NCBI RefSeq assembly: GCF_900074915.1
Contig: NZ_LT222319.1
Span: forward strand, 2,105,001 to 2,169,000
Origin: Pseudomonas cerasi
GTDB taxonomy: Bacteria > Pseudomonadota > Gammaproteobacteria > Pseudomonadales > Pseudomonadaceae
DNA length: 64,000 nucleotides
Reading direction: 5' to 3'
Part shown: positions 43,986 to 53,452 of the stretch, one piece after another
Position numbering within the stretch: position 1 is the stretch's first letter
Layout of the letters: each line of letters begins with the position of its first letter
The notes under the pieces: generated by a model
Seen by the model: the letters and a program-made list of their open reading frames with translations, nothing else
Database searches by the model: none
Told to the model about the DNA's origin: nothing
Translations under genes and position numbers: made by a program

Positions 43986-45146
43986 TTACCGGCGGACACC
44001 TTCTTGTGCCGCAATGCACGGCGAGACGAACAGGTAACCCCGGTAGGCGCCGGCCAGAGTACGTACCGCCACGACCGACCACATCAGTGCCAGCAGCGCA
44101 ACGAGCCACGTGCCAAACACATCGAAGAAGCCCAGATGCAGGTTAGCGCCGAGTTTGAGCGTCGCCACTGCATACACGCCGAGCGGGAAGGTGAACGCCC
44201 ACCAGCCCAGGTTGAAGCCGATGCCCTGTTTCACGTAGCGCGCCGTAATCAGCACGGCCAGCGCCATCCACCACAGACCCAGCCCCCAGAACAGCATACC
44301 GACCACCATACCGATGCCTGCTGCTACCGTGCCGATGGATGCGAGGCCGTGGGCGGCGAAGATGGCCGGGGCGTCGCTGCCCATCACCAGCATGCCTAGT
44401 GCGCCTGTACCGATGGGCCCGAGTGCCAGCCAACTGGAGGCGGCCATGCTTTCGTGGGGCAGTTTGTGCAACGCAAGGCGCAACAGCAGAATCACCAGAA
44501 TGCTCAACGCCACGGGCACCGAGTAGGCCCACAGTACGTAGCTGGTGATCAGCACGGTGAACTGCGAGTCAGCGGTCGCAAGATGCGTTGTCAGCGATCC
44601 CCCACAGGCCGCTGCAACTTCGGCCGCCACCACCGGTAACAGCCAGACCGCGGTCATCTTCTCGATGCTGTGCTCTTGACGGGTGAACATCATGAAAGGG
44701 ATCAGCACCCCACACGCCAGGGCCATCGCCACGTCCAGCCACCACAAGGCTTCGGCAACCGGAACAATGGCACTGCCCCAGCGCGCCGGGCCGAACACCA
44801 GCAGACCGTTGATGAGGGTGGCCAGGCCCATGGGAATGGTGCCGAAGAACATCGACACGGTGGAGTGCCCGAAGACCTGACGCGCCTCATGGAAAAACAG
44901 CAACCAGCGGCTGGCGTACATCACGCTGAACAGCGTGAACAGGGCGATGTTCAGGAACCACAGCGCTTCGCCCAACGCACGCAGCGGGGCAGGGCTACCC
45001 GGCAGTTGCGCCAGCGCCAGCGACAGAATGCCGGTGCCCATGGTCACGGCGAACCAGTTGGGGGTGAATTGCCGAATCGCCTCCAGCGGGCTGTTCAGCG
45101 CTGTGAAGGGGGCGTTGCCCTTGATGAGGATTGCGAGTCTGCTCAT
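43986..45146 (-). CDS. TDT/SLAC1-family membrane transporter
   Basis: Integral membrane protein of 386 residues with about 10 membrane segments, of the tellurite-resistance/dicarboxylate transporter family (TehA, Mae1, Ssu1 relatives). It opens with QFTPNWFAVTMGTGILSLALAQLPG, the family's signature start. Members export sulfite, C4-dicarboxylates or similar anions; the LysR neighbour is close to the CysL-like type, which would fit sulfite, but this is weak inference. ATG 45146 has CAGGAG. It is divergent from the LysR gene at 45275 with 128 bases between, the usual pairing of regulator and target. Confidence 0.85.
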   Translation of the reverse strand: MSRLAILIKGNAPFTALNSPLEAIRQFTPNWFAVTMGTGILSLALAQLPGSPAPLRALGEALWFLNIALFTLFSVMYASRWLLFFHEARQVFGHSTVSMFFGTIPMGLATLINGLLVFGPARWGSAIVPVAEALWWLDVAMALACGVLIPFMMFTRQEHSIEKMTAVWLLPVVAAEVAAACGGSLTTHLATADSQFTVLITSYVLWAYSVPVALSILVILLLRLALHKLPHESMAASSWLALGPIGTGALGMLVMGSDAPAIFAAHGLASIGTVAAGIGMVVGMLFWGLGLWWMALAVLITARYVKQGIGFNLGWWAFTFPLGVYAVATLKLGANLHLGFFDVFGTWLVALLALMWSVVAVRTLAGAYRGYLFVSPCIAAQEGVRR

Positions 45147-45274
45147 GGCAGTCTCCTGCGGGTGATTTCGGGATGTGCCATCAGTCTACGGATCGACAGT
45201 CAATCTTCTAAACGGGTAATCTCTCTCATCGTTACCTGTTTTTCAGGTAGATCTACCCGGCGAGAGAGACGGCC

Positions 45275-46228
45275 TTGAGAATCAACCTGCGGCAATTACA
45301 GATTTTTTGCGCGATCACCCGCTGTGGCAGCACCACCAGCGCAGGCAGCGCTCTAGCACTGTCCCAATCAGCCACCAGCGCAGCATTAAACGAGCTTGAA
45401 AGCGCGCTGGGTACGCGTTTGTTCGACCGGGTTGGCAAACGCCTGGTTCTGAATGACAGCGGCCAGACGTTGCTGCCGCGTGCCATGAAAATGCTGGAAA
45501 ACGCCCAGCAGATCGAGGACAGCTTTCTATTGCCCGACGCGGCGTTGAAGGCTCGGCTGCGCATCGGCAGTAGCAGCACCATCGGCAATTACGTCGTGCC
45601 ACAGATCGTCGGAGCATTGCGCAGCTCGACGCCTCAACTGCGAATCGATGTGGACATCGGCAACAGCGCGCTGATCGCGCGCAAGGTTGCGCAGTTTGAA
45701 ATAGACATGGGGCTCATCGAGGCACCCTGTCATCTGCCGGAGTTGATCGCCGAGCCGTGGCTGGTCGATGAAATGGTCATCGTCGCCGGCTGCGCCCATC
45801 CGCTGGCCGAGCAGGAATACGTGTCACTGGGCGAACTGCAGGGCGCGGAGTGGCTGCTGCGTGAGCAGGGTTCGGGGACGCGCGAAGAGGTCGAACACTT
45901 GCTGCTCAGGCATTTGCATGACCTGCAGGACATGCGTCAGGTAGGCAGTTCGGAAGCGATTATGCGCACCCTCGCGCAAGGCATTGGCATCAGTTGCCTG
46001 TCCCGTCGTGTGGTCGCCGACCTGCTGGCGGGCGGGCAGTTGCGCACGCTCGCCAGCCCGTTGCCGCCGCTCAATCGCCGGTTCTTCATGATCAGGCATC
46101 GCGACAAGTTCATCTCGCCGAGCCTGGAGCGCTTCAGGGAGGCCTGCCGCCAGGCTGCCGATCAGGCTGACACGTTACGCCATGGCTTGAGCCACAACGC
46201 CAGCCCGACCAGCAGCAGCGCGCCGTAA
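45275..46228 (+). CDS. LysR-family regulator (CysL-like)
   Basis: Regulator of 317 residues, starting with TTG 45275 after GAGAGA. HTH: INLRQLQIFCAITRCGSTTSAGSALALSQSATSAALNELESALGTRLFDR; C-terminal LysR substrate domain from about residue 90 (LRIGSSSTIGNYVVPQIVGAL) to the end. It is divergent from the TDT transporter and probably controls it. The domain order and the GSSTTIGNY region recall CysL/CysB-related regulators of sulfur metabolism, but I would not name it. The last 67 bases overlap the 3' end of pslK on the other strand, an unusually deep convergent overlap. Confidence 0.87.
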   Translation: MRINLRQLQIFCAITRCGSTTSAGSALALSQSATSAALNELESALGTRLFDRVGKRLVLNDSGQTLLPRAMKMLENAQQIEDSFLLPDAALKARLRIGSSSTIGNYVVPQIVGALRSSTPQLRIDVDIGNSALIARKVAQFEIDMGLIEAPCHLPELIAEPWLVDEMVIVAGCAHPLAEQEYVSLGELQGAEWLLREQGSGTREEVEHLLLRHLHDLQDMRQVGSSEAIMRTLAQGIGISCLSRRVVADLLAGGQLRTLASPLPPLNRRFFMIRHRDKFISPSLERFREACRQAADQADTLRHGLSHNASPTSSSAP

Positions 46229-47577
46229 ACACAGCTCAGGCCCAGTTGCAGCCAGGTGTCGTGCAATGGATGCAGCAACAGGGCGGCGATAGCCATCAGC
46301 AGGCTGGCCAGTAACCAGTGGCTGCGCCACGGCAAGACATGCAGCAACGACTGGCGACGCATCAGCAGCACGCCGGTGACCAGCGCGCCGCCCAGCGCGG
46401 CGAGGGCAATGCCGGTCAGGCCGAAGGCAAAGGGCAGTGCGCCGAGCAGCAGTGCATTGCACAGGCTGCCCACTAGCTCGCAGTTGAGCGGCAGGCGCGT
46501 GTCGCCAGCGGCGTAGGCATAGCGCGCCAGCAAGGCATTCCAGGCACCGAACATCAGCGGCACGGCAAACCAGGCGAGCAGTTCCGGCAGCGGCCCGCCC
46601 TGGGTCTGGTTGGGCAGCAGCAGGGCCACCAGCACCCCGGCTGCACCGATCAGGCCGGCCACTGCCGGCAAGGTCAGCAAGGTCGCGCTGCCCAGCCCGC
46701 GCTTGAGCAACGACAGGCGCTGATCGCCGGCACTGCCGCTCATCAGGCCGAGCAGCACCTGATTCAGGCTCATCAAGGCAATCAACGGCAGGTTGATCAG
46801 TTTGCGCGCCAGGTTGACCCAGGTCACCGCGCCTTCGCCGAGCAGCGAAGCCACCATGCGCTCCAGCAGGGCAAGTCCCTGGCTGGCCAGGTTGCTACTC
46901 AGCAGCGGGCCGATACGCTGCAACAGCTCACGCATTGCGCCCGCTTCCGATTGCCACTGCCAGGGCCGCCAGCCCGAACGATACAAGGCGGGCAACAGCA
47001 CACCCGGCATCAGCACGCTACCCAGCACGCACGCGCTGGTCAGCCCGGTCGACGTCGAGGCATGGCTGAATGTGGCGAGGTAGATGACCGGCGGCAGGTT
47101 GAACAGCAGCGAGCCGAGCCCGGCCAGCACGAAGCGCGAGCGAGCCTGTAGCGGTACGCAAAACAGCGCATGCAGCATGAAGCCCGGAGCGCACCATGCC
47201 AGCCAGCGCAAGCCACTGGCAGCCTGCGTGTAGCCATCGGCGTCCAGCCCCGGACCGATCAGCCGCACCAGTCCCTCTGCGCTCAACAGCAGAACGACGC
47301 TCACCGCCAGCCCGGTCAGTAACAGACGCGGTGCCATGCCTCCCAGCCAGCGCCGTTGCCGTTCAACGCTGCGCTGCTGATAAAGGGGCAGGGCAGCGGC
47401 GCTGAGCAAGCCCGCGGCCAGTGACATGCGCAGCGCCTCGGGCAGGAACATCGAAACCAGAAACGCGTCGCTCTGACCTCCGGCACCCCAGGCCGCCACC
47501 AGCAGCCATTCGCGGGCAAATCCGGCAGCCAGACCGGTAAGGGTGGCCAGTGTCAGCCAAAGTGTCGAACCCAGCAT
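46162..47577 (-). CDS. pslK: PslK-like MurJ/MviN flippase
   Basis: Integral membrane protein of 471 residues with about 14 segments of the MVF/MurJ-type family. It starts with LGSTLWLTLATLTGLAAGFAREWLLVAAWGAGGQSDAFLVSMFLPEALR, the MurJ-type signature, and likely flips a lipid-linked oligosaccharide. It is the last gene of the Psl-like operon, 15 bases after the acyltransferase stop, on the minus strand. Named for its place in the cluster and its fold, not by direct evidence of substrate. The 3' end overlaps the convergent LysR gene by 67 bases. Confidence 0.83.
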   Translation of the reverse strand: MLGSTLWLTLATLTGLAAGFAREWLLVAAWGAGGQSDAFLVSMFLPEALRMSLAAGLLSAAALPLYQQRSVERQRRWLGGMAPRLLLTGLAVSVVLLLSAEGLVRLIGPGLDADGYTQAASGLRWLAWCAPGFMLHALFCVPLQARSRFVLAGLGSLLFNLPPVIYLATFSHASTSTGLTSACVLGSVLMPGVLLPALYRSGWRPWQWQSEAGAMRELLQRIGPLLSSNLASQGLALLERMVASLLGEGAVTWVNLARKLINLPLIALMSLNQVLLGLMSGSAGDQRLSLLKRGLGSATLLTLPAVAGLIGAAGVLVALLLPNQTQGGPLPELLAWFAVPLMFGAWNALLARYAYAAGDTRLPLNCELVGSLCNALLLGALPFAFGLTGIALAALGGALVTGVLLMRRQSLLHVLPWRSHWLLASLLMAIAALLLHPLHDTWLQLGLSCVYGALLLVGLALWLKPWRNVSA

Positions 47578-47592
47578 CGTCTGTGCTTCTGA

Positions 47593-48414
47593 TCAGTGAA
47601 ACAAGGTGAACAGGCCTTTGCCGCCCACCTTGTACTTGAGGCCGCGAGCGCGCTCGCCCTTGATCTCTGCGTTCGGGCCACTGACGATGGCGTAGGGCGG
47701 AACCGGTTTGGAGACCACGCTGTTACCGCCCACCACGGCACCTTCGCCGATGTCGGCGCCGAACGAGAGCAGCGCGCGGCTGCAGATCCATGCGTAGTCG
47801 CCGATGAACACCGGTCCGCCTACCGCCCAGAATTCGGGTTCGTTGAGATCGTGTCCGCCGGCGATGATCAGCACATGTGAAGCGATGGTGACGTGATCGC
47901 CGATCACCAGTCCACCGCGTGCGTCCAGTTGGCAGTGCCAGCCCACCGTGCTGTCATTGCCGATGCGCAGGCTGTCGACGCCGAGCACCTCGGTATTGCG
48001 CCAGACGGTCGAGCCCTTGCCGATCTTCGCGCCGCCGATGCGCAACCACAGCAGGCGCAGGGTGTGGCTGGGGATCTTGCAGATGAGGATGTTGTAAGCC
48101 TGCTCCCAAGTCCGCAACATGCGGTCGCGCAGGGTCGGCCAGTTGATCCCGTACAGCGGAATAAGCGCGCCTTTGGTTTCGCTGGCCAGCAGCTTGTAGA
48201 AGCGTCGCGCCAGCGGGTGTTCGATTCTCGGCTCGATATTCAGATAGCAGATGAACGACAGGGTGCGTTCCTTGATCCGCGTTTCAAAGCACACTTCGTT
48301 GTCCAGCATCCACTGATAGGCGGCTTCCAGCTCTTCGAGCGGCACCGCCATCTTGCGCGCGTAATCGGGCAGTGCCTCTCTGAGATTATGAGAATGCAGC
48401 ATGCGGTGTTTCAT
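47593..48414 (-). CDS. Left-handed beta-helix acyltransferase of the Psl-like operon
   Basis: Putative sugar O-acetyltransferase of 273 residues. The C-terminal half (about 115-250) has hexapeptide repeats: IGGAKIGKGSTVWRNTEVLGVDSLRIGNDSTVGWHCQLDARGGLVIGDHVTIASHVLIIAGGHDL..., with the catalytic His in GGHDLNEPEF and the WcaF-like IGDYAWICSRALLSFGADIGEGAVVGGNSVVSKPVPPYAIVSGPNAEI. The N-terminal 110 residues are unique. ATG overlaps the pslJ stop (ATGA), so it is in the operon. P. aeruginosa Psl has an integral-membrane acyltransferase, PslL, at the end instead; here a soluble enzyme occupies the J-K junction. It could decorate the polysaccharide. Confidence 0.82.
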   Translation of the reverse strand: MKHRMLHSHNLREALPDYARKMAVPLEELEAAYQWMLDNEVCFETRIKERTLSFICYLNIEPRIEHPLARRFYKLLASETKGALIPLYGINWPTLRDRMLRTWEQAYNILICKIPSHTLRLLWLRIGGAKIGKGSTVWRNTEVLGVDSLRIGNDSTVGWHCQLDARGGLVIGDHVTIASHVLIIAGGHDLNEPEFWAVGGPVFIGDYAWICSRALLSFGADIGEGAVVGGNSVVSKPVPPYAIVSGPNAEIKGERARGLKYKVGGKGLFTLFH

Positions 48415-49826
48415 GAGGAGGCTCCCGGCTCGGGTGAGGCGTCAAGGTGTCTGGATGTCATGTCGGGCCTGGCGCGCAGGCGTCTGGTTTCGTGCAGGCT
48501 GATGCCGAGCAAGAGCCAGAACAACGCAACCAGCACACTGGTGAAGCTGAAGTAATGGTCGAACAGACCGCTGAACAACGCAGCCAGTACACCGGTGGTG
48601 CAGCCCAGCGCAATGGCGTTTTCGCGAGTCAGCACGACCCGGCCGCTTCCGGGACGCACTTCCTTCCACCAACTGAGGGTGATAGCGATGAACAGCAGCA
48701 TGCCGGGTATGCCGATCTTGTAGATGAAGTTCAGCCACAGGTTGGAAATGCCGAATTCTGTGTAGCCCAGCACCGGTGGGTCGGTCTTGAAACCGATGCC
48801 GAACGGGAAGGTGGCCACTGCGTCGGGGAAATGGCTGTATTCCAGGAAGCGAATCGCGGTACTGGCATCGTCATTGCTGAACAGCCCCATCAGCCGGTCT
48901 TGCAGGGGCGGGTAGAACATCAGCAGAAGAATGCCGGCCACCATGCCACCCATCAACAGCCGTCCCAGATGCGGAATACGTCGCCGGGCCATCAGCAGCA
49001 TCACTGCGATCAGGCTCAACAGCGCGCCGCGTGAGCCGGTCAGCAACAGGCCGACCACGCCAAGGGCCGCCACCGCAAGGCCCAGCCTGCGGGCCGTGCC
49101 GCTGCGCGTCATGCCGAAGCAGAAGGCCAGCGGCAGTAGCATCGCCAGCGCACCCCCCGCCACGTTGGGGTGCATCCACGGCGAACCCATGCGGCTGGCG
49201 AACGAAAGCAGGCTCTCGCTCAACACGTCGGCACCGCTGTAGCCCAGGCTGCCGAGGATCGGAATGATTGCAGTGGCCGAGCCTTTGGTGACGTAGACCC
49301 CGATCGACAGCACCAGCAACAACAGCGTCCCGCCGAGCAGCGCGATGACTGCGTTTTCCAGCGTTTTGAGGTCGGTCAGCAGACGGGGCACCAGAAACAG
49401 GATCGACAGGTTGAACAGCCAGCGGACCCAGTTGATCGGGCCGTTGCCCTCGGCGATGACGGTCAACTGGCCGACCAGAAACGGAAACGCACTGAACAGC
49501 ATCAATGCCACCAGCAGCCGTTCGGGGCGCAGCATATGGGGCACACGGTGGCGTTCCTGAAAGACTGCATGCAGCAGATAGCTGGCCCAGGTCAGCATGA
49601 TCAGCGCTTCGGAGACCGTGGTGCGAATGCCGATCTGAATCGTCGAGTAGGGCAGGAAGGTTCCGATCAGGCAGAACAGCAGCAGCCCGCGTACCGGCCG
49701 GCGGATGATCGTGGCAACCGCCACGATACCGATTGCCGCCGCCACCACGAAGGGCGCCGGCAGCATCCAGATCATTACGCCGAACAGCAGGCTGAACAGC
49801 AGCCCCAAGGGCAAGGCCAGTGGCAT
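48411..49826 (-). CDS. pslJ: PslJ-like O-antigen ligase/polymerase-type membrane protein
   Basis: Multispanning protein of 471 residues with about 11-12 membrane segments and a large periplasmic loop, of the Wzy/O-antigen ligase type, thought to polymerise or transfer the Psl repeat. Starts MPLALPLGLLFSLLFGVMIWMLP at ATG 49826, whose first base overlaps the pslI stop; an upstream in-frame codon at 49865 is inside pslI. Arg-rich cytoplasmic ends and SRGALLSLIAVMLLMARRR in the large-loop region fit the family. Assignment is by position and topology. Confidence 0.78.
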   Translation of the reverse strand: MPLALPLGLLFSLLFGVMIWMLPAPFVVAAAIGIVAVATIIRRPVRGLLLFCLIGTFLPYSTIQIGIRTTVSEALIMLTWASYLLHAVFQERHRVPHMLRPERLLVALMLFSAFPFLVGQLTVIAEGNGPINWVRWLFNLSILFLVPRLLTDLKTLENAVIALLGGTLLLLVLSIGVYVTKGSATAIIPILGSLGYSGADVLSESLLSFASRMGSPWMHPNVAGGALAMLLPLAFCFGMTRSGTARRLGLAVAALGVVGLLLTGSRGALLSLIAVMLLMARRRIPHLGRLLMGGMVAGILLLMFYPPLQDRLMGLFSNDDASTAIRFLEYSHFPDAVATFPFGIGFKTDPPVLGYTEFGISNLWLNFIYKIGIPGMLLFIAITLSWWKEVRPGSGRVVLTRENAIALGCTTGVLAALFSGLFDHYFSFTSVLVALFWLLLGISLHETRRLRARPDMTSRHLDASPEPGASS

Positions 49827-50926
49827 CAGCGCAATTCCTCCAGCGCCACGTGCACGCGTTCGCAAAAGGCTTTCAACTGGTAGCGCTGCGTCCAGTCTGT
49901 GGCAATCGCCGGATCCTCTTCAGGCGCCTGCGACAGGGTCCCCATCAACCTGATCAGGTTACCGCTGTCGACCGGCGAAAAGCGTGGACTGTCGGGCGGT
50001 GCGACTTCGTCCAGCGAGGAGCCCGAGGCCACTGCAACCGGTGTGCCGCTGTTCAGTGCTTCAATCACCGGCAGCCCGAAACCTTCACTTTTGGAGGGTT
50101 GCCAGAGCCGTTCGGCATTTTTGTAGACGGCGTGCAGTTCGGCGTCGCTCAGGCCGCTGAGCACATGCAGACCCGGTAACTGGCGCTGCGCTTCGGTCAG
50201 CGGATCATCGCCACCGACCAGCACCAGTTCCGGGGTATCGACGAATTGCATGCGCGCGGTCTGCCAGGCATCCACGAACCATTTGATGTTCTTGCGCGGT
50301 TCGCGCGTGCCCACGCACAGCCAGTAACGCAGCGGCAGGCGCAGTTGCGCGATGTCGGCCGGCTCACCCTTGAAGGCTTCCACCAACAGCGGTATGACGC
50401 GCAGCTTGGCTTTGATCCTGGGGAACATCCGTGCAGCCTCGTTTGCAGTGAATTGCGAAGGCACCCAGATCTGGTCGGCAACCTTCAGCGACCAGGCAAT
50501 CGACAGGTAGTCGGTCATCCGGTAGATCCTGGCTTTCAGTCGCGAACCGTGACTGTTGTGCTGCGTGAGCTGAAACAGATCGTGCAGTTGCAGTACGTAA
50601 CGCATATCGGCCGGCTTGCGCCCCAGCGGCAGGCCCATGTTGATATTGGCCATGTAGATCTGAATGCCGGCATCGCGCAGGGCTGCAGGCAGGAACTGGC
50701 CTTCGAAGCGCAGGCGATCCGGCAGCCGATGAACTGAATTCAATGGGGCAGCCCAGCGCGGGGCATGCATCAGGCGGCGTACCGGATGATCGTAGGGGGC
50801 CACGCCGAACAGCTGCAATTGCACGTCCGGGTGTTCACGGAATGCCCGTTCCAGTGCCAGGTTCTGGCGTCCGATGCCGCTGGTGGGGTAACCGGCTGCG
50901 GCGCGGTAGTCGAGTCCTATACGCAT
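49826..50926 (-). CDS. pslI: PslI-like GT4 glycosyltransferase
   Basis: Glycosyltransferase of 366 residues. N-terminus MRIGLDYRAAAGYPTSGIGRQNLALERAF has the glycine-rich acceptor-side loop of GT4, and the donor site is LWQPSKSEGFGLPVIEALNSGTPVAVAS with the E-x7-E pair. It works in assembly of the repeat unit on undecaprenyl-phosphate-linked sugar. The first 10 bases overlap the end of pslH, and the end overlaps pslJ, so the genes are translationally coupled. Acceptor and sugar are not readable. Confidence 0.86.
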   Translation of the reverse strand: MRIGLDYRAAAGYPTSGIGRQNLALERAFREHPDVQLQLFGVAPYDHPVRRLMHAPRWAAPLNSVHRLPDRLRFEGQFLPAALRDAGIQIYMANINMGLPLGRKPADMRYVLQLHDLFQLTQHNSHGSRLKARIYRMTDYLSIAWSLKVADQIWVPSQFTANEAARMFPRIKAKLRVIPLLVEAFKGEPADIAQLRLPLRYWLCVGTREPRKNIKWFVDAWQTARMQFVDTPELVLVGGDDPLTEAQRQLPGLHVLSGLSDAELHAVYKNAERLWQPSKSEGFGLPVIEALNSGTPVAVASGSSLDEVAPPDSPRFSPVDSGNLIRLMGTLSQAPEEDPAIATDWTQRYQLKAFCERVHVALEELR

Positions 50927-52134
50927 GAGCGCAATCCTTGCTTGGAGAACGAAAAGCGGGTGTAAATCACTTCCAGCTGAGCGGCGGAAACGGACCAGTC
51001 ATGCCGGGCGCGAACATAAATGCGGCCAGCTTCGCCAATCTGCTCAAGCTGCAGTGGTTTGTCGGTGTATTCGGCGATCAGGGTCGCCAGCCCTGAGGCA
51101 TCCTCGCTGCCCAGGTAATGTTCGCCATGCCGCACCGCCAGCCCGGAAACACCCTGTGCGGTGGTCACCACTGGCAGGCCGGCGGCCATGGCTTCCAGGG
51201 TCTTGAGCTTGGAGCCGCCGCCCTGGCGCAGGGGTGCGAAGAACATCGAGGCAGTGGCCTGCAAGGCACGCAGGTCAGCTACATAACCCAGCCATTCAAT
51301 GCGCGGGTCAGACCAGCGCTCGCGCCAGGCGGGCGGCATGCCGAAGCCGCCGATGGCAAAACGCACATGGGGTGCCAGGGCCCAGACCTTTGGCATGATC
51401 TCGTCCAGCGCCCATTCGATGGCGTCGACATTGGGGCCGTATTCATAGTTGCCGATAAACAGCAGGCGATGGCTGTGACGGTCCGCATGGACGCTGGCGT
51501 AGTAATCGCAGTCGACACTGTTGACCACATAGGACGTCGCCCTGCCGCTGAGACGCGAAAGCGCCTTAGCATCGTCCTCGGTGACCGCGATCAGCTCACC
51601 GGTCTGGCGAAACACGCGGGTTTCCCAGCGCCGGTAGCGCCAGCGGTCATAGACCGCGAAGGCATTGGCCCAGCGCGGCAGACGGTCGTAGCTGGCGGCA
51701 CCCAGGTCCGATTCGACATTGTGCTCGGTCAGCACGAAGGGTTTGCCGGAGCGCTTGAGCGCATGCTCGAAGGGCTGAAAGGCATAAGTGTGCTGCAACT
51801 GAATAATGTCCCAGTCTTCCTCCAGCAACTGTTCGAAGGCCTTTTCCAGTTGCGGTGCGTAGCCGTTCACGCTGGCCAGCATCGGTGGCGGGGCAAACGC
51901 CACGGCCAGCAGGGTACGCAAGCTGAGCAACGGGCGTCGATCGATCACGATCAGGCGTTCCAGCCAAGGCTCCAGTGCCGCGCGGGCATCGTCGTCCAGC
52001 GGGTTCTTGGACTGCACCAGCAGCGTGATGCGATGACCACGTGCTGCCAGGTTGCGCAGCAAATGGTATTCCCGGGTTTTGCCGCCACTGGTGGTGGGCC
52101 AGGGCAGATAGGGGAGCGTCCACAGGATTCGCAT
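50917..52134 (-). CDS. pslH: PslH-like GT4 glycosyltransferase
   Basis: Glycosyltransferase of 405 residues; RILWTLPYLPWPTTSGGKTREYHLLRNLAARGHRITLL at the N-terminus, then FFAPLRQGGGSKLKTLEAMAAGLPVVTT with the donor-binding Glu residues. Likely adds one sugar of the Psl-type repeat. Starts three bases after pslG ends and overlaps pslI by 10 bases. It is named by place; the exact bond formed is not known from sequence. Confidence 0.86.
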   Translation of the reverse strand: MRILWTLPYLPWPTTSGGKTREYHLLRNLAARGHRITLLVQSKNPLDDDARAALEPWLERLIVIDRRPLLSLRTLLAVAFAPPPMLASVNGYAPQLEKAFEQLLEEDWDIIQLQHTYAFQPFEHALKRSGKPFVLTEHNVESDLGAASYDRLPRWANAFAVYDRWRYRRWETRVFRQTGELIAVTEDDAKALSRLSGRATSYVVNSVDCDYYASVHADRHSHRLLFIGNYEYGPNVDAIEWALDEIMPKVWALAPHVRFAIGGFGMPPAWRERWSDPRIEWLGYVADLRALQATASMFFAPLRQGGGSKLKTLEAMAAGLPVVTTAQGVSGLAVRHGEHYLGSEDASGLATLIAEYTDKPLQLEQIGEAGRIYVRARHDWSVSAAQLEVIYTRFSFSKQGLRSCV

Positions 52135-52137
52135 GGC

Positions 52138-53451
52138 TCAGGGCTTCCATTCCAGAATTTGCAGAGTCGGCTTCAGCAGCAGGGTGATCCCCTGGCTGCC
52201 GGACAACGGGGTGCGGCTACCGGTCAATGGGTCGTGGACCACCGCATCGGTGATAGCCGGGAAAGTCAGCGATGTGCCCGCCGCACTCCAGAACATCAGC
52301 AATTGCGAGCCATCCGCGCGCGTCCATGGAATGGCATACAGGTCGTCCGGTACGCTGCTTACGGCGGGTGGTTCGGCGGGCAGCAGACGTGGCCCGGTGA
52401 TTTTCAGAAAGTTCTGCAGCGCGGTGTAGGCCGGTTTGGGACTGGCTTGCAGGTCAAGCAGCCCGTAACCCTGATCGCGGGCCGAGGCGCGCTCGTCCAG
52501 ATCGCTGAGGTTGAACAGGAAGATGCGCTGGAAATCCATGGCGCTCATCAGCGCCAGACGCCGCAGGGTGTAGTCAGCCTGGCCGGAGGTGCCAATCAGG
52601 TGCTGCATCTCTACCGGGCCTGCATAGCTCGACCAGCCCCATTCAGTGGCCCACACCTGCTTGACGCCATTGCTGTGCAACAACTGGTTCATGGCATTGG
52701 CACGCACCAGAAAATCGCGATCCGGTATGGAATCGCCTTCCGGGTACTCGGAGTAGGGGTGATAGGCCGCGACGATATTCTGCTGGCCCAGGCCATTATC
52801 GAGCAGCGTCTGCAGCATGTAGCCAGAGGTGCTATGCATCTGACTGTAGTAAGCCATGCCTGACGTGACAATCGTCTTGTTCGGCAGGACGGCGCGGATC
52901 GCATTGGCAGTGGTGGTCAGCAAGCGGCCATAGGCAGCCGGATCCTCTTTGGGCAGCCAGACGATGTTCGGCTCGTTCCAGACCTGCCAGTTGTTGACCT
53001 GCGGATAGCGCTGGGCCAGGGCGGTCATGCGTGCGGCGAACACGTTGAAATCCGTCGGGGGGTATTGATCGCGGCTCTTTGCATCGGCCGGCGCGCTGCT
53101 GGCGAAAGGCGCTGACCCGACCAGGTACGCCAGGGTGTTGTAATTGTGCGCCTTGATCGCGGTCATGGCGGCGTCCAGCTCGGTCAGGGCGTAGCGGTCC
53201 TTTTGCGGCTCGATCACCGGCCAGTGAATGGTCAGCCTAACCCAGTTCAGGCCCAGTTCGTCCAGACGGATCATCTGCTGTTGGTAGATGTCCGGGGCGA
53301 AGTACTGAAACTGTACGTTGACGCCCAGAAAGTCCGCCCAGACCACTTCGCGGGGCGCCTTGAGGACTGTTGCCGCCTGGGCGGCGCAGCTCATTGCTGC
53401 GCCGAGCAGTATGCTGGTGACGAGTTGCCCGAATCTGGATGGACGCTGCAT
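52138..53451 (-). CDS. pslG: PslG-like periplasmic glycoside hydrolase (GH39 type)
   Basis: Exported hydrolase of 437 residues. Signal peptide at 1-27 (ILLGAAMSCAAQA). The TIM-barrel domain has the acid/base Glu160 in QVWNEP and the nucleophile Glu270 in QVWATEWGWS, spaced almost as in P. aeruginosa PslG (E165/E276 as I recall). The C-terminal beta domain follows. It cleaves Psl-like polymer in the periplasm or trims precursor, and is needed for efficient biosynthesis in P. aeruginosa. ATG 53451 is one base after the pslF stop; the frame extends upstream without a plausible start. Confidence 0.92.
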   Translation of the reverse strand: MQRPSRFGQLVTSILLGAAMSCAAQAATVLKAPREVVWADFLGVNVQFQYFAPDIYQQQMIRLDELGLNWVRLTIHWPVIEPQKDRYALTELDAAMTAIKAHNYNTLAYLVGSAPFASSAPADAKSRDQYPPTDFNVFAARMTALAQRYPQVNNWQVWNEPNIVWLPKEDPAAYGRLLTTTANAIRAVLPNKTIVTSGMAYYSQMHSTSGYMLQTLLDNGLGQQNIVAAYHPYSEYPEGDSIPDRDFLVRANAMNQLLHSNGVKQVWATEWGWSSYAGPVEMQHLIGTSGQADYTLRRLALMSAMDFQRIFLFNLSDLDERASARDQGYGLLDLQASPKPAYTALQNFLKITGPRLLPAEPPAVSSVPDDLYAIPWTRADGSQLLMFWSAAGTSLTFPAITDAVVHDPLTGSRTPLSGSQGITLLLKPTLQILEWKP

Positions 53452-53452
53452 G

